Positions 32,585 to 42,288 are shown, numbered from the stretch's first letter. The stretch is 64,000 bases of DNA from Rhodopseudomonas faecalis (GCF_003217325.1 NZ_QJTI01000013.1:42258-106257), one strand, 5' to 3'. A program made the numbers and translations. Notes: generated by a model from the letters alone, not told the origin.

Positions 32585-33843
32585 CTAGTTGGTCGTCGTT
32601 TCTCGAACAATTCCGAAAAGAGCAGCAGAACCACTCTGCCGGTGAGGCTTTCTGGCCCATCTTGGTCATCTTCCGTCGCCCGAGAGAACTTCGCTGCGAC
32701 GCTCGGTTTATCGAGAATTTCGGATACTCCCGTGACTACGATGACTTTTCGCATGATCCGGGCAAACCTGAAGCGTCGTTCACTTGCTAAGAAGGTGTTG
32801 ATCACCTCGGTTAGATTCTTTTGCGCCGATCCGACCGGCTTGCCCTCAACGAACGACAAAATCGCATTGATAAGTGCTCCGATATCGGTCTCCTCCAGCG
32901 TTGAAGCATCAATCGAGTCGTCGACGAACTTCTCTGCCAGTTCGGAAAGCAGTGTGTTTCGAGCTGGCCACGGTGTCCCTTGCGGCTTCGTCGCTCCCAA
33001 CCAGCGTGCCCGAAAGTCGCGATGCCAAGGCGGAGGGGGAGCGACCGCATAAGGCAAGCCAGACGAAGGCCATTCAAGATCAGGAAGCGCCGTGGTCTTC
33101 GAGTTCCAACCAGAGCCATGCTCCCAAAAGGCGCGAACGAGGAAGGTTCCTTTTTCCCTGCTTTCAGAGACCACCGCATCGTCAAGCGAGAACAGATTCT
33201 TGTTGTGAGAGTAGAAAATATCCTCGAATGCCGTGAGCAAATGCGCCCGCTCAACGGGTACGAAATTCCAAGTCAACCAAATGAGATGCCGTCCTTCGCG
33301 CTGATAGAAATCCTCACGCGCGACGATGATCGGTATCTGGGTTGTTGCGAGTTGAATTTCGATGGCGATTGGCTTTCCATCGTAGACCGCACGCACATCA
33401 GGGCGGCGTCGACTTTCTCCGCAAACGACATATTGGTCGACTACGACAGATTCTGGTTCCGTTCGAGGATCAGCCGCCAGTAGCTCAGCAACCAGATGTT
33501 TGACGCGCAGATGCAACGGACTTTCTTGCGCGCCTTGGAACTGCGAAGCACTTACTTCGTCAGTTGAGCCGGGCTCGCCTGTCCACCACGGACAACTGCG
33601 GGGCGCACCCTTATGATGTCGCCAAAATGGCAAACGTGTCTTGGGCTCCCGCGGAGCATAAACTGCGAAGCCGCAGTGGTCGCAGACGAAGGCTGGCTGC
33701 CCTTCGTTTCGAGCCCGCGTGGCGGCACGCCTGATTTCTTGGTAGCCATCTGCATCGATCTGAAGCAGATCATCACTCGAAATCACGGTCATGTCTTGGA
33801 GGCGAACGGCGCGCTTCAATGTTCGTTGCAATCGTGCCGTCAT
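32566..33843 (-). CDS. PD-(D/E)xK-like nuclease, competence/CoiA-like or DUF6035-like
   Basis: The 425-residue protein has a zinc-finger-like head (C54-x2-C57 in FVCDHCGFAVY, FWRHHKG, C84 in RSCPWW) and a nuclease-like core: RRPDVRAVYDGKPIAIEIQL, giving D149 and E162-x-Q164, a PD-(D/E)xK variant as seen in CoiA-like and DUF6035 proteins. The C-terminal half is helical and unassigned. It is the only minus-strand gene in the transfer region, separating copG from trbB, so it is cargo added to the core, possibly a restriction-type defence gene. Assignment is by motif reading only. Confidence 0.65.
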   Translation of the reverse strand: MTARLQRTLKRAVRLQDMTVISSDDLLQIDADGYQEIRRAATRARNEGQPAFVCDHCGFAVYAPREPKTRLPFWRHHKGAPRSCPWWTGEPGSTDEVSASQFQGAQESPLHLRVKHLVAELLAADPRTEPESVVVDQYVVCGESRRRPDVRAVYDGKPIAIEIQLATTQIPIIVAREDFYQREGRHLIWLTWNFVPVERAHLLTAFEDIFYSHNKNLFSLDDAVVSESREKGTFLVRAFWEHGSGWNSKTTALPDLEWPSSGLPYAVAPPPPWHRDFRARWLGATKPQGTPWPARNTLLSELAEKFVDDSIDASTLEETDIGALINAILSFVEGKPVGSAQKNLTEVINTFLASERRFRFARIMRKVIVVTGVSEILDKPSVAAKFSRATEDDQDGPESLTGRVVLLLFSELFEKRRPTSYPSSP

Positions 33844-34044
33844 TCAGCTCTCCGGTAACAGCGAATCAGTATGTCTCCTCAGGTGGCTGAGGATCATAGC
33901 AACGTCGCGATCTACGCTATCTCCTGTATTTGCGCGCTACACTACTACGCCACTGAATCCTTGTTGAATCGGCCCAAAATCAGGCCCTTTTAATCATCCC
34001 CGTCCGGGGAAGGTCTGTCTCAGCCCCGTTGGAATCGGGGTTGT
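33844..34044. promoter_or_regulatory. Intergenic region before trbB with hairpins
   Basis: This 201-bp stretch separates the divergent nuclease-like gene from trbB and must hold both promoters. It contains TCCTCAG-GTGG-CTGAGGA (perfect 7-bp stem, about 33876-33893) and CCCCG...CGGGG (34024-34040) right before the trbB start, and it is more AT-rich than the genes. Confidence 0.45.
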
Positions 34045-35031
34045 ATGGCGGCGTCTCACCAAAATTCAGAAGGCTTTGCGCGCGGCGCGCGGATGCTGCG
34101 CACCGCGCTCGGTCCCGCCATCGCGCGCTATCTCGACGACGCCAGCATCGTCGAGGTGATGCTGAATCCAGACGGACGGCTCTGGATCGACCGTCTTTCC
34201 GAGGGCCTGTCAGACACGGGCGAGCGGCTGTCGGCAGCGGACGGCGAACGCATCGTCCGCCTGGTCGCCCACCATGTCGGCGCCGAGGTTCATGCCGGGA
34301 GCCCTCGTGTCTCGGCCGAGCTGCCGGAAACAGGGGAGCGGTTCGAGGGTCTTTTGCCTCCCGTCGTGGCCGCGCCCGCCTTCGCGATCCGCAAACCTGC
34401 CGTCGCCGTTTTCACCCTCGATGACTATGTCGCGGCCGGCATCATGTCGGCCGAGCAGGCGGAAGCACTTCGCCAGGGCGTCGCCTCGCGCGCCAACATC
34501 CTCGTCGCCGGCGGAACGTCGACCGGCAAGACAACCCTCACCAACGCGCTGCTCGCCGAGGTCGCGAAAACCGCCGACCGCGTCGTCATCATCGAGGACA
34601 CGCGCGAGCTGCAATGCGCCGCGCCGAACCTCGTCGCCATGCGAACGAAGGATGGCGTCGCGTCGCTCTCCGACCTCGTGCGCTCGTCGCTTCGCCTCCG
34701 CCCCGACCGTATCCCGGTCGGCGAGGTTCGCGGTGCGGAGGCGCTCGACCTGCTCAAGGCCTGGGGCACTGGCCACCCCGGCGGCATCGGGACGATCCAC
34801 GCCGGCAGCGCCATCGGCGCACTGCGCCGTCTCGAACAGCTCATTCAGGAAGCCGTCGTCACCGTCCCGCGCGCCCTGATCGCCGAGACGATTGATCTCG
34901 TCGCGGTCCTGTCCGGTCGGGGCTCGCAGCGCCGGCTCGCCGAACTCGCCCGTATCGAAGGGCTCGGCCCCGACGGCGACTACCGCGTCAGCCCCATCAC
35001 CCCGAAGCCCCAAGAAGGAGAATCCGCATGA
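34045..35031 (+). CDS. trbB: Conjugative transfer ATPase TrbB
   Basis: The 328-residue protein is a VirB11-type secretion ATPase: N-terminal domain (about 1-140), Walker [10 protein letters not shown] (156-164), the Asp box [10 protein letters not shown], Walker B region [13 protein letters not shown] and the His box [13 protein letters not shown]. It powers pilus assembly and substrate transfer at the inner-membrane face. It is first in the trbBCDEJKLFGI run; its stop overlaps trbC (ATGA). Confidence 0.95.
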   Translation: MAASHQNSEGFARGARMLRTALGPAIARYLDDASIVEVMLNPDGRLWIDRLSEGLSDTGERLSAADGERIVRLVAHHVGAEVHAGSPRVSAELPETGERFEGLLPPVVAAPAFAIRKPAVAVFTLDDYVAAGIMSAEQAEALRQGVASRANILVAGGTSTGKTTLTNALLAEVAKTADRVVIIEDTRELQCAAPNLVAMRTKDGVASLSDLVRSSLRLRPDRIPVGEVRGAEALDLLKAWGTGHPGGIGTIHAGSAIGALRRLEQLIQEAVVTVPRALIAETIDLVAVLSGRGSQRRLAELARIEGLGPDGDYRVSPITPKPQEGESA

Positions 35032-35360
35032 TCTCGCATGCCCGCAGCTTGCCTCGCCGTCTGATGATGACGGCATCGGCCATCGTCATGAGCGTGGCGA
35101 TGGCGCCCGCCGCCCACGCCTCCGGCTCGTCCATGCCGTGGGAACAGCCGCTCCAGCAGATCCTCCAATCGATCGAAGGTCCGGTCGCGAAGATCATCGC
35201 AGTGATCATCATCATCGTCACCGGCCTGACGCTCGCTTTCGGCGACACGTCTGGCGGTTTCCGCCGGCTCATCCAGATCGTGTTCGGCCTGTCGATCGCG
35301 TTCGCGGCCAGCTCGTTCTTCCTCAGCTTCTTCAGCTTCGGCGGTGGAGCGCTGATCTGA
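35028..35360 (+). CDS. trbC: Prepilin TrbC
   Basis: The 110-residue protein has an N-terminal signal (about 8-30, cleavage near AHASGSS), then two hydrophobic spans (about 55-73 and 84-100). This is the VirB2/TrbC pilin pattern: a small two-helix subunit that TraF processes and, in RP4, cyclises. The stop overlaps the trbD start (TGATG). Confidence 0.9.
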   Translation: MISHARSLPRRLMMTASAIVMSVAMAPAAHASGSSMPWEQPLQQILQSIEGPVAKIIAVIIIIVTGLTLAFGDTSGGFRRLIQIVFGLSIAFAASSFFLSFFSFGGGALI

Positions 35361-35635
35361 TGGTGGGCGTCGCCGATCAGGACGTTCCGGGCTTCACAGT
35401 CACGGTCCACCGCGCACTGACCGAGCCGATCCTGCTCGGCGGCGCCCCGCGCGCCATTGCCATCATGAACGGGACGCTCGCAGGCGCTGTCGGGCTCGGC
35501 CTGCGCCTCTGGCTCGTCGGCATCGCGATCTGGGCGATCGGGCACGTCGCGGCCGTCTGGGCAGCCAAGCGCGACCCGCTTTTCGTCGATGTCGTGCGCC
35601 GGCACCTGCGCATCCCTGCGCATCTCGCGGTTTGA
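35360..35635 (+). CDS. trbD: Conjugative transfer protein TrbD
   Basis: The 91-residue protein starts MVGVADQDVPGFTVTVHRAL and contains PILLGGAPRAIAIMNGTLAG followed by a membrane hairpin and DPLFVDVVRRHLRIP. This is the VirB3-like TrbD signature. It is a small inner-membrane protein that cooperates with TrbE. Start and stop are packed between trbC and trbE. Confidence 0.92.
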   Translation: MVGVADQDVPGFTVTVHRALTEPILLGGAPRAIAIMNGTLAGAVGLGLRLWLVGIAIWAIGHVAAVWAAKRDPLFVDVVRRHLRIPAHLAV

Positions 35636-35648
35636 GGGGAGCGTCGTC

Positions 35649-38087
35649 ATGATGAACCTCGCCGAATACCGCAACCGCAACAGCCGGCTCGCCGATTTCC
35701 TGCCCTGGGTCGCGCTGGTCGGCTCCGGCATCGCCCTCAACAAGGACGGTAGCTTCCAGCGCACCGCGCAATTCCGCGGCCCCGATCTGGACTCGGCTGT
35801 TCCTGCCGAGCTGGTCGCGGTCGCCGGCCGTCTCAACAACGCCTTTCGTCGTCTCGGCTCCGGCTGGGCGATCTTCGTCGAGGCGCAGCGCCACCCCTCC
35901 AATCGCTATCCCGACAGCAGATTTCCCGATGCGGCCTCGGCCCTGGTCGATGCCGAGCGCAAGGCCGATTTCGAGGAAGCCGGCGCACACTTCGAGTCGA
36001 GCTATTTCCTCACCTTCGCCTGGCTGCCGCCTGCCGAAGACGCCGCGCGCGCAGAAACCTGGCTCTACGAGGGCCGCGAGAAGTCAGGAATCGACCCGCG
36101 CGAGGCGCTGACCGGCTTTGCCGACCGCACCGACCGCATCCTGCGCCTAGTCGAAGCCTTCATGCCGGAGTGCCGCTGGCTCGATGACGCCGAGACCCTG
36201 ACGTACCTGCACGGCTGCGTCTCGACCAAGCGCCATCGCGTCCGCGTTCCCGAGACGCCGATCTATCTCGATGCGCTGCTCGCTGATCAGCCGCTCGCCG
36301 GCGGCCTGGAGCCCCGGCTTGGCGATCAGCATGTCCGCGTCCTCACGATCACCGGGTTTCCGACGGCGACGACACCCGGCCTGCTCGACGAGCTGAACCG
36401 GCTCGCCTTTCCCTATCGCTGGTCGACCCGCGCGATCCTGCTCGACAAGACGGACGCGACGAAGCTGCTGACCAAGATCAGGCGGCAATGGTTCGCCAAA
36501 CGCAAGTCGATCGCGGCGATCCTCAAGGAGGTGATGACCAACGAGGCGTCCGTACTCGTGGACACCGACGCAGCCAACAAGGCCGCCGACGCCGATATGG
36601 CGTTGCAGGAACTCGGCGCTGACTATGCCGGCATGGCCTATGTCACCGCGACGGTGACGGTCTGGGACGCCGATCCGCGCGCCGCAGACGAGAAGCTGCG
36701 ACTGGTCGAGAAGGTCATCCAGGGCCGCGACTTCACCGCCATAATGGAGACCGTCAACGCGGTCGATGCCTGGTTCGGCTCGCTGCCCGGCCATGTCTAC
36801 GCCAATGTTCGGCAGCCGCCGATCTCCACGCTCAATCTCGCCCACATGATCCCGCTTTCGGCGGTATGGGCGGGACCGGAACGGGACGAGCATTTTGCAG
36901 CTCCCCCACTGCTCTTCGGCAAGACCGAAGGCTCGACCCCGTTCCGGCTTTCCATCCATGTCGGCGATGTCGGCCACACACTGATCGTCGGCCCGACCGG
37001 CGCGGGCAAGTCCGTACTGCTCGCGCTGATGGCGCTCCAGTTCCGCCGTTATGTCCGCTCTCAGGTCGTGGCCTTCGACTTCGGCGGCTCCATCCGCGCG
37101 GCCGCGCTCGCCATGGGCGGCGACTGGCACGATCTCGGCGGCGATCTCAGTGATGGCGCTTCCGATAGCGTTAGCCTTCAGCCGCTCTCGCGCATCCATG
37201 ATGTGCCGGAGCGTGCCTGGGCTGCCGACTGGCTGGTCGCGATCCTGATCCGCGAAGGCGTGAGCATCACGCCGGAAGTGAAGGAGCACCTTTGGACGGC
37301 GCTTACCTCTCTCGCCAGCGCGCCGGTCGAGGAGCGGACCCTGACGGGCCTCGCCGTGCTGCTCCAATCGAACGACCTGAAGCAGGCGCTCCGACCGTAT
37401 TGCGTCGGCGGTCCCTATGGCCGCCTGCTCGATGCCGAGCATGAGTATCTCGGCACGGCATCGGTCCAGGCGTTCGAGACCGAGGGGCTGATCGGCACCG
37501 GCGCGGCGCCCGCCGTCCTCGCGTACCTCTTCCATCGCATCGATGACCGGCTCGACGGCTCTCCGACACTGATCATCATCGATGAGGGCTGGCTTGCGCT
37601 CGACGACGAGGGCTTCGCCGGCCAGCTCCGCGAGTGGTTGAAGACGCTGCGCAAGAAGAACGCCAGCGTGATCTTCGCGACGCAATCGCTGTCGGACATC
37701 GACGGATCGGCGATCGCGCCGGCCATCATCGAAAGCTGCCAGACCCGGCTTCTGCTGCCGAACGAACGCGCGATCGAGCCGCAGATCACCGCGATCTATC
37801 GGCGTTTCGGTCTCAACGATCGCCAGATCGAGATCATCGCGCGGGCGATGCCGAAGCGCGACTACTACTGCCAGTCACGGCGCGGCAATCGCCTCTTCGA
37901 ACTCGGCCTGTCCGACGTCGCGCTCGCGCTCTGCGCCGCGTCCGCCAAGACGGATCAGACGGCCATCGCTCGCATCGTCGCCGAGCACGGCCGCGACGGC
38001 TTCCTCACCGCCTGGCTGCACCACCGCGATGTCGGCTGGGCGGCAGATCTCGTTCCCACCCTCAACACCCAAGGAGAATTGACATGA
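35649..38087 (+). CDS. trbE: Conjugative transfer ATPase TrbE (VirB4-like)
   Basis: The 812-residue protein begins MMNLAEYRNRNSRLADFLPW after GAGGGGAG. Walker A GPTGAGKSVLLA is at about 447 and Walker B LIIIDEGWLALDD at about 641, followed by LRKKNASVIFATQSLSDI, all hallmarks of VirB4/TrbE ATPases. It is the largest ATPase of the type IV machine and handles pilin and channel assembly. Its TGA overlaps the trbJ start (ATGA). Confidence 0.95.
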   Translation: MMNLAEYRNRNSRLADFLPWVALVGSGIALNKDGSFQRTAQFRGPDLDSAVPAELVAVAGRLNNAFRRLGSGWAIFVEAQRHPSNRYPDSRFPDAASALVDAERKADFEEAGAHFESSYFLTFAWLPPAEDAARAETWLYEGREKSGIDPREALTGFADRTDRILRLVEAFMPECRWLDDAETLTYLHGCVSTKRHRVRVPETPIYLDALLADQPLAGGLEPRLGDQHVRVLTITGFPTATTPGLLDELNRLAFPYRWSTRAILLDKTDATKLLTKIRRQWFAKRKSIAAILKEVMTNEASVLVDTDAANKAADADMALQELGADYAGMAYVTATVTVWDADPRAADEKLRLVEKVIQGRDFTAIMETVNAVDAWFGSLPGHVYANVRQPPISTLNLAHMIPLSAVWAGPERDEHFAAPPLLFGKTEGSTPFRLSIHVGDVGHTLIVGPTGAGKSVLLALMALQFRRYVRSQVVAFDFGGSIRAAALAMGGDWHDLGGDLSDGASDSVSLQPLSRIHDVPERAWAADWLVAILIREGVSITPEVKEHLWTALTSLASAPVEERTLTGLAVLLQSNDLKQALRPYCVGGPYGRLLDAEHEYLGTASVQAFETEGLIGTGAAPAVLAYLFHRIDDRLDGSPTLIIIDEGWLALDDEGFAGQLREWLKTLRKKNASVIFATQSLSDIDGSAIAPAIIESCQTRLLLPNERAIEPQITAIYRRFGLNDRQIEIIARAMPKRDYYCQSRRGNRLFELGLSDVALALCAASAKTDQTAIARIVAEHGRDGFLTAWLHHRDVGWAADLVPTLNTQGELT

Positions 38088-38842
38088 AACTGCGCCATTC
38101 CCGCGCGGCGCGCTTTGCTGCCGCGCTGCTGACCGCTCCCATCGCGCTCGCGCCCATGCTGGCGACGCCGGCTCACGCCATCATCGTCTACGACCCGACG
38201 AACTACGCACAGAACGTCCTTCAGGCCGCCCGCGCTCTGCAGCAGATCACCAATCAGATCACCTCGCTTCAGAACGAAGCGCAGATGCTGATCAATCAGG
38301 CACGCAACCTGACGAGCCTGCCGTTCTCCGCGCTCCAGCAGTTGCAGCAGTCGGTTCAGAAGACTCAAACGCTCCTCAGCCAGGCGCAGAACATCGCCTA
38401 CGACGTCCAGAAGATCGACCAGATGTTCCAGCAGAAATATGGGAGCGTCTCGATGTCGGCGAGCGACCAGCAGCTCGTCTCCGATGCGCGCTCGCGATGG
38501 CAGAACACCGTCGGCGGCTTGCAGGACGCAATGCGCGTGCAAGCCGGTGTCGTGGGCAACATCGACACCAACCGCGCGCAGATGTCGGCGCTCGTCGGCC
38601 AGAGCCAGGGCGCGACCGGCGCGCTGCAAGCGACGCAGGCCGGCAACCAGCTCCTCGCGCTTCAGGCCCAGCAGCTCGCCGATCTCACCGCCGTCGTCGC
38701 GGCGAATGGGCGCGCGCAGATGCTGACCGAGGCCGAACGCGCGGCCGCGGCCGAACAGGGCCGCGAACAGCGTCGCCGCTTCCTGACGCCGGGCACGGGC
38801 TACCAGCCCGGCAACGCCCAGATGTTCAACAGCCGGAACTGA
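38084..38842 (+). CDS. trbJ: Conjugative transfer protein TrbJ (VirB5-like)
   Basis: The 252-residue protein has a signal peptide (about 1-32, cleavage after AHA) and a long helical, glutamine-rich body (about 40-230) with heptad-like coiled coils, as in VirB5/TrbJ minor pilus subunits that act at the pilus tip. AAGGAG (38071-38076) precedes the ATG, which overlaps the trbE stop. Confidence 0.9.
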   Translation: MKLRHSRAARFAAALLTAPIALAPMLATPAHAIIVYDPTNYAQNVLQAARALQQITNQITSLQNEAQMLINQARNLTSLPFSALQQLQQSVQKTQTLLSQAQNIAYDVQKIDQMFQQKYGSVSMSASDQQLVSDARSRWQNTVGGLQDAMRVQAGVVGNIDTNRAQMSALVGQSQGATGALQATQAGNQLLALQAQQLADLTAVVAANGRAQMLTEAERAAAAEQGREQRRRFLTPGTGYQPGNAQMFNSRN

Positions 38843-38858
38843 GCGGGGGGCGATCGCC

Positions 38859-39248
38859 ATGGACGGCAAAATGTTCGCCCGGCTCGGCGCCATCGTCTTC
38901 GTCGGCGTCGCCATCACCGCCACCGTCATCGAGCTGACCCGGAAAGAGGAGGAGCCGGAGGTTCGCTCGCTGGCCCTCCGGCCGGGCGTCGATGTCGAGG
39001 CTATCCAGCGTCAGCTTCGTGGTTGCCGGGATATGGGCGAGGCCGCGATCCGTGATCCGGCCTGCCTCAAGCTTTGGGCCGCCAACCGCGACCGCTTCCT
39101 AGGCCAGAACCCGGAAACGCCGCGGACGCCTGCGCCGGATGCGCCGACCCCGACCGCGACGATCGCGCCAACGCCGGCGCCGGACTCGGCACTCAAGGAA
39201 ACCGCGCCGGTCATGCAGCCGGAGCCCGCGCGTCCGAGGACGCACTGA
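38859..39248 (+). CDS. trbK: TrbK-type putative entry exclusion protein
   Basis: The 129-residue protein has one N-terminal span (about 7-25: LGAIVFVGVAITATVIEL), a small middle domain with two cysteines (RGCRDMGEAAIRDPACLKLWAANRDRFLG) and a Pro/Thr/Ala-rich tail (about 84-129). The RGCR...DPAC...FLG pattern is that of the alternative TrbK family lying between trbJ and trbL. It is thought to prevent redundant entry of the same element. Confidence 0.85.
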   Translation: MDGKMFARLGAIVFVGVAITATVIELTRKEEEPEVRSLALRPGVDVEAIQRQLRGCRDMGEAAIRDPACLKLWAANRDRFLGQNPETPRTPAPDAPTPTATIAPTPAPDSALKETAPVMQPEPARPRTH

Positions 39249-39249
39249 C

Positions 39250-40599
39250 ATGGGCGGCACCGGCGTCATCGACAACTTCCTGGGCGTCTTCACCCGCTAC
39301 ATCGATTCAGGCTTCGGCCTGCTCGGCGGGGAAGTCGCTTTCATCGCCACGACGCTCATCGTCATCGATGTGACGCTGGCCGCCCTGTTCTGGAGCTGGG
39401 GCGTCGATGACGACATCGTTGCTCGCCTCGTGAAGAAGACATTGTTCGTCGGCGTCTTCGCCTATCTGATCTCCAACTGGAATAATCTCGCCCGCATCGT
39501 CTTCGAGAGCTTCGCGGGCCTCGGCCTGAAAGCCTCGGGCACCGGCTTCTCCGTCACCGATCTCCTGCGCCCCGGCAAGGTCGCGCAGACCGGCCTCGAT
39601 GCCGGACGACCGCTGCTCGAATCCATCTCGAACCTGATGGGCTGGGTCGCATTCTTCGAGAACTTCATCCAGATCGTGTGCCTGCTGTTCGCCTGGGCTC
39701 TGATCCTGCTCGCCTTCTTCATCCTGGCGGTCCAGCTCTTCGTCACCTTGATCGAGTTCAAACTGACGACGCTCGCCGGCTTCGTGCTGATCCCGTTCGG
39801 CCTCTTCGGCAAATCTGCCTTCATGGCCGAGCGCGTTCTCGGCAACGTCATTTCTTCCGGCATCAAGGTGCTGGTGCTCACCGTCATCATCGGCATCGGC
39901 TCCACCTTGTTCTCGCAGTTCACGCAAGGCTTCGGCGGCCAGACCCCGACGATCGACGACGCCATGGCGATCGTGCTCGCCGCGCTCTCGCTTCTCGGTC
40001 TCGGCATCTTCGGTCCCGGCATCGCCAACGGCCTGGTCTCCGGCGGCCCGCAGCTCGGCGCTGGCGCCGCAGTTGGTGCAGGCGTGGCGGCTGGTGGCAT
40101 GGTCGCGGCCGGCGCTGCGGCTGTCGGAGCGGTCGCCTCCGGTGGCGCGGCCCTTGCCAGTGGCGCAGCCGCTGCAGCTCGTGGCGGCGCGGCCGTCGCT
40201 GGCGGCGCGTCCACCGCCTACAGCCTCGGTGCAGCCGGCCAGTCCGGCGCGTCGGGCGTTGCGTCCGGTCTCGGCCATGTCGCGAGCACCGGCGCGAAGG
40301 CCGCTGCCTCGCCGCTGAAGCGCGCCGTGTCCCGCGCGTCCGACAGCCTCAAATCCAGCTTCGATGCCGGCTCCCGCGCCGCGTCCGAGATCTCCGGCGG
40401 CGCATCCAGCGACGGCGGCGCGACGGAAGCCTCGCCCGCTGCTGCCGCGACTGCCACCCGCGACGGTCCGCCGGCCTGGGCCAAGCGCATGAAACGCTCG
40501 CAGCAACTCGCCCACGGCGTCCAGGCCGCGGCCCATGCCGTCAAGTCTGGCGACAGCCATGGCGGCGGCTCTTCCGTCAATCTTTCCGAAAGCGACTGA
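39250..40599 (+). CDS. trbL: Conjugative transfer membrane protein TrbL (VirB6-like)
   Basis: The 449-residue protein has several membrane spans (about 28-48, 60-80, 140-170, 180-215, 230-270) and a long Ala/Gly/Ser-rich tail (about 270-400) before a polar C-terminus. This is the TrbL/VirB6 layout of the polytopic inner-membrane channel component. The ATG at 39250 follows the trbK stop directly. Confidence 0.9.
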   Translation: MGGTGVIDNFLGVFTRYIDSGFGLLGGEVAFIATTLIVIDVTLAALFWSWGVDDDIVARLVKKTLFVGVFAYLISNWNNLARIVFESFAGLGLKASGTGFSVTDLLRPGKVAQTGLDAGRPLLESISNLMGWVAFFENFIQIVCLLFAWALILLAFFILAVQLFVTLIEFKLTTLAGFVLIPFGLFGKSAFMAERVLGNVISSGIKVLVLTVIIGIGSTLFSQFTQGFGGQTPTIDDAMAIVLAALSLLGLGIFGPGIANGLVSGGPQLGAGAAVGAGVAAGGMVAAGAAAVGAVASGGAALASGAAAAARGGAAVAGGASTAYSLGAAGQSGASGVASGLGHVASTGAKAAASPLKRAVSRASDSLKSSFDAGSRAASEISGGASSDGGATEASPAAAATATRDGPPAWAKRMKRSQQLAHGVQAAAHAVKSGDSHGGGSSVNLSESD

Positions 40600-40601
40600 C
40601 C

Positions 40602-41266
40602 ATGAACTTCTTCAAACGACCATCGACTCATTACGGGAAAGCACCACAGCCAGAAACTGGGACGACCGGATTGGCTCCGCCCGCGTGCAGGCTCGCAACT
40701 GGCGCTATATGGCCTTCGGCTGCCTGGCCCTTTCGGCCGGCCTGTCGGGCGGCCTCGTCTGGCAGTCGGCCAGCGGCACCATCGTTCCCTGGGTGGTGCA
40801 GGTCGACAAGCTCGGCCAGGCGCAGGCGATTGCGCCCGCCGTCGCAGACTATCGGCCGTCCGATCCGCAGATCGCGTTCCATCTCGCCCGCTTCATCGAG
40901 CAGGTCCGCTCGATTCCTGCCGACGCGATCATCGTGCGGCAAAACTGGCTGCGCGCCTACGAGTTCACCACGCAGGGCGGCGCGCTCGCGCTCAACGACT
41001 ATGCCCGCGCCAACGACCCCTTCACCAAGGTCGGCAAGCAACAGGTCGCCGTGGAGGTGTCAAGCGTCATCAGGGCCTCCCCGGACTCGTTCCGCGTGGC
41101 CTGGATCGAGCGTCGGTATCAGGACGGTTCTCTCGCCGCCACCGAGCGCTGGTCCGCCATCCTCACCATCGTCGTGCAAACGCCGCGCGACGCCGAAAAG
41201 CTTCGAGCCAATCCGCTCGGAATCTACGTCAACGCCATCAACTGGTCGAAGGAGCTTGGACAATGA
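40602..41266 (+). pseudogene. trbF: trbF with a frameshifting deletion near its start
   Basis: The proper start MNFFKRPSTHYGKAPQPET (from 40602, two bases after the trbL stop) runs out of phase at about 40657, while the rest of TrbF (WDDRIGSARVQARNWRYMAF, the membrane span, and the VirB8-like domain to NAINWSKELGQ) is intact in the next frame. Family members normally have about eight residues (PYQKAAQV-like) between these blocks, so about 25 bases appear to be lost. The frame carrying the VirB8 domain has no ribosome binding site of its own. TrbF is required for mating-channel assembly, so transfer may be blocked. A sequencing error is less likely because bases are missing rather than one homopolymer step. 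Confidence 0.75.
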
Positions 41267-42288
41267 CGCCTGCCTTCCGCACAGCCGGAAAGCCGGCTCA
41301 CCGTAAATCCTCGCTTGCGCTTCTGCTGGCCTGCACGTCGGCTCTCGCCGGCTGCGCGACCAACACGCCGCCGCCCGAGATCAGCTATGACAACGCCGCG
41401 CCCGCCGTTCAGACGGTCGACCCTCCGTCGCCGGTGCGCATCGTCGAACTGCCGAGGCCCTTGCCGCTTCCCGGCCAGATGAAGCCCGTGGACGGAGCGC
41501 GCCAGCCGGCCGAGGCGACGGATCCCGCCGCTCGCGTCAATCAGGCCAATGCGCAGGCGCGCGTTCAGCCGGTGCGCAACGGCTTCATCAACTCCATGCA
41601 GGTCTATCCCTTCACCCAAGGGGCGCTCTATCAGGTCTACACGGCGGTCGGGCAGATCACAGACATCGCGCTCCAGCCCGGCGAGCAGCTTGTCGGCGCC
41701 GGTCCCGTGGCGGCCGGCGACACCGTGCGTTGGATCATCGGCGACACCGAGAGCGGCACCGGCGCGGCGAAGCAGGTCCACATCCTGGTCAAGCCGACGC
41801 GGCCTGATCTGATGACGAACCTCGTCATCAACACCAATCTGCGCACGTATTATATGGAGCTGCGCTCGACGTCCTCGACCTACATGGCGTCGGTCTCCTG
41901 GCAATATCCGCAGGACCAGCTCATCGCCCTGCGCCGGCAGAATGCGCAGGCGGAGGCCGCGCAGCCCGTCTCGACCGGCGTCGACCTCTCCCGCGTCAAC
42001 TTCCGCTACGAGGTGACGGGCGACCGTGCGCCGTGGCGGCCATTGCGCGCCTTTGACGACGGCCGGCAGGTGTTCATCGAATTCCCGCGCGGCATCGGCC
42101 AGGGCGAGATGCCGCCGCTGTTCGTCGTCGGCCCCGAGGGCGCGACCTCCGAACTCGTAAACTACCGCGTGCGTGGCAACTACATGGTCGTCGACCGGCT
42201 GTTCGCCGCCGCCGAACTGCGCTTCGGCGCCGGTCGCAACCAGAAGCGCGTGCGGATCTCGCGCACCGATGGAAGGCCGGCGTCATGA
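41263..42288 (+). CDS. trbG: Conjugative transfer protein TrbG (VirB9-like)
   Basis: The 341-residue protein has a lipoprotein-type signal (LALLLACTSALAGC, lipid-modified Cys about residue 34), a proline-rich linker and the VirB9/TrbG domain (about 105-335, VYPFTQGALYQVYTAVGQIT, YTWQYP-like SVSWQYPQDQ, and GNYMVVDRLFAAAELRFG). It forms the outer-membrane ring of the channel with TrbI. It overlaps trbF and trbI by ATGA each. Confidence 0.93.
   Translation: MTPAFRTAGKPAHRKSSLALLLACTSALAGCATNTPPPEISYDNAAPAVQTVDPPSPVRIVELPRPLPLPGQMKPVDGARQPAEATDPAARVNQANAQARVQPVRNGFINSMQVYPFTQGALYQVYTAVGQITDIALQPGEQLVGAGPVAAGDTVRWIIGDTESGTGAAKQVHILVKPTRPDLMTNLVINTNLRTYYMELRSTSSTYMASVSWQYPQDQLIALRRQNAQAEAAQPVSTGVDLSRVNFRYEVTGDRAPWRPLRAFDDGRQVFIEFPRGIGQGEMPPLFVVGPEGATSELVNYRVRGNYMVVDRLFAAAELRFGAGRNQKRVRISRTDGRPAS

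Noticed and set aside
36147..37685. A 512-residue minus-strand open frame opposite trbE
   Set aside because: It is the shadow of trbE, whose Walker motifs are intact on the plus strand.
39678..41306. A long arginine-rich frame through trbL and trbF
   Set aside because: It contains the true TrbF start (MNFFKRPS) only by the frameshift; the rest is an out-of-phase reading of trbL and trbF.
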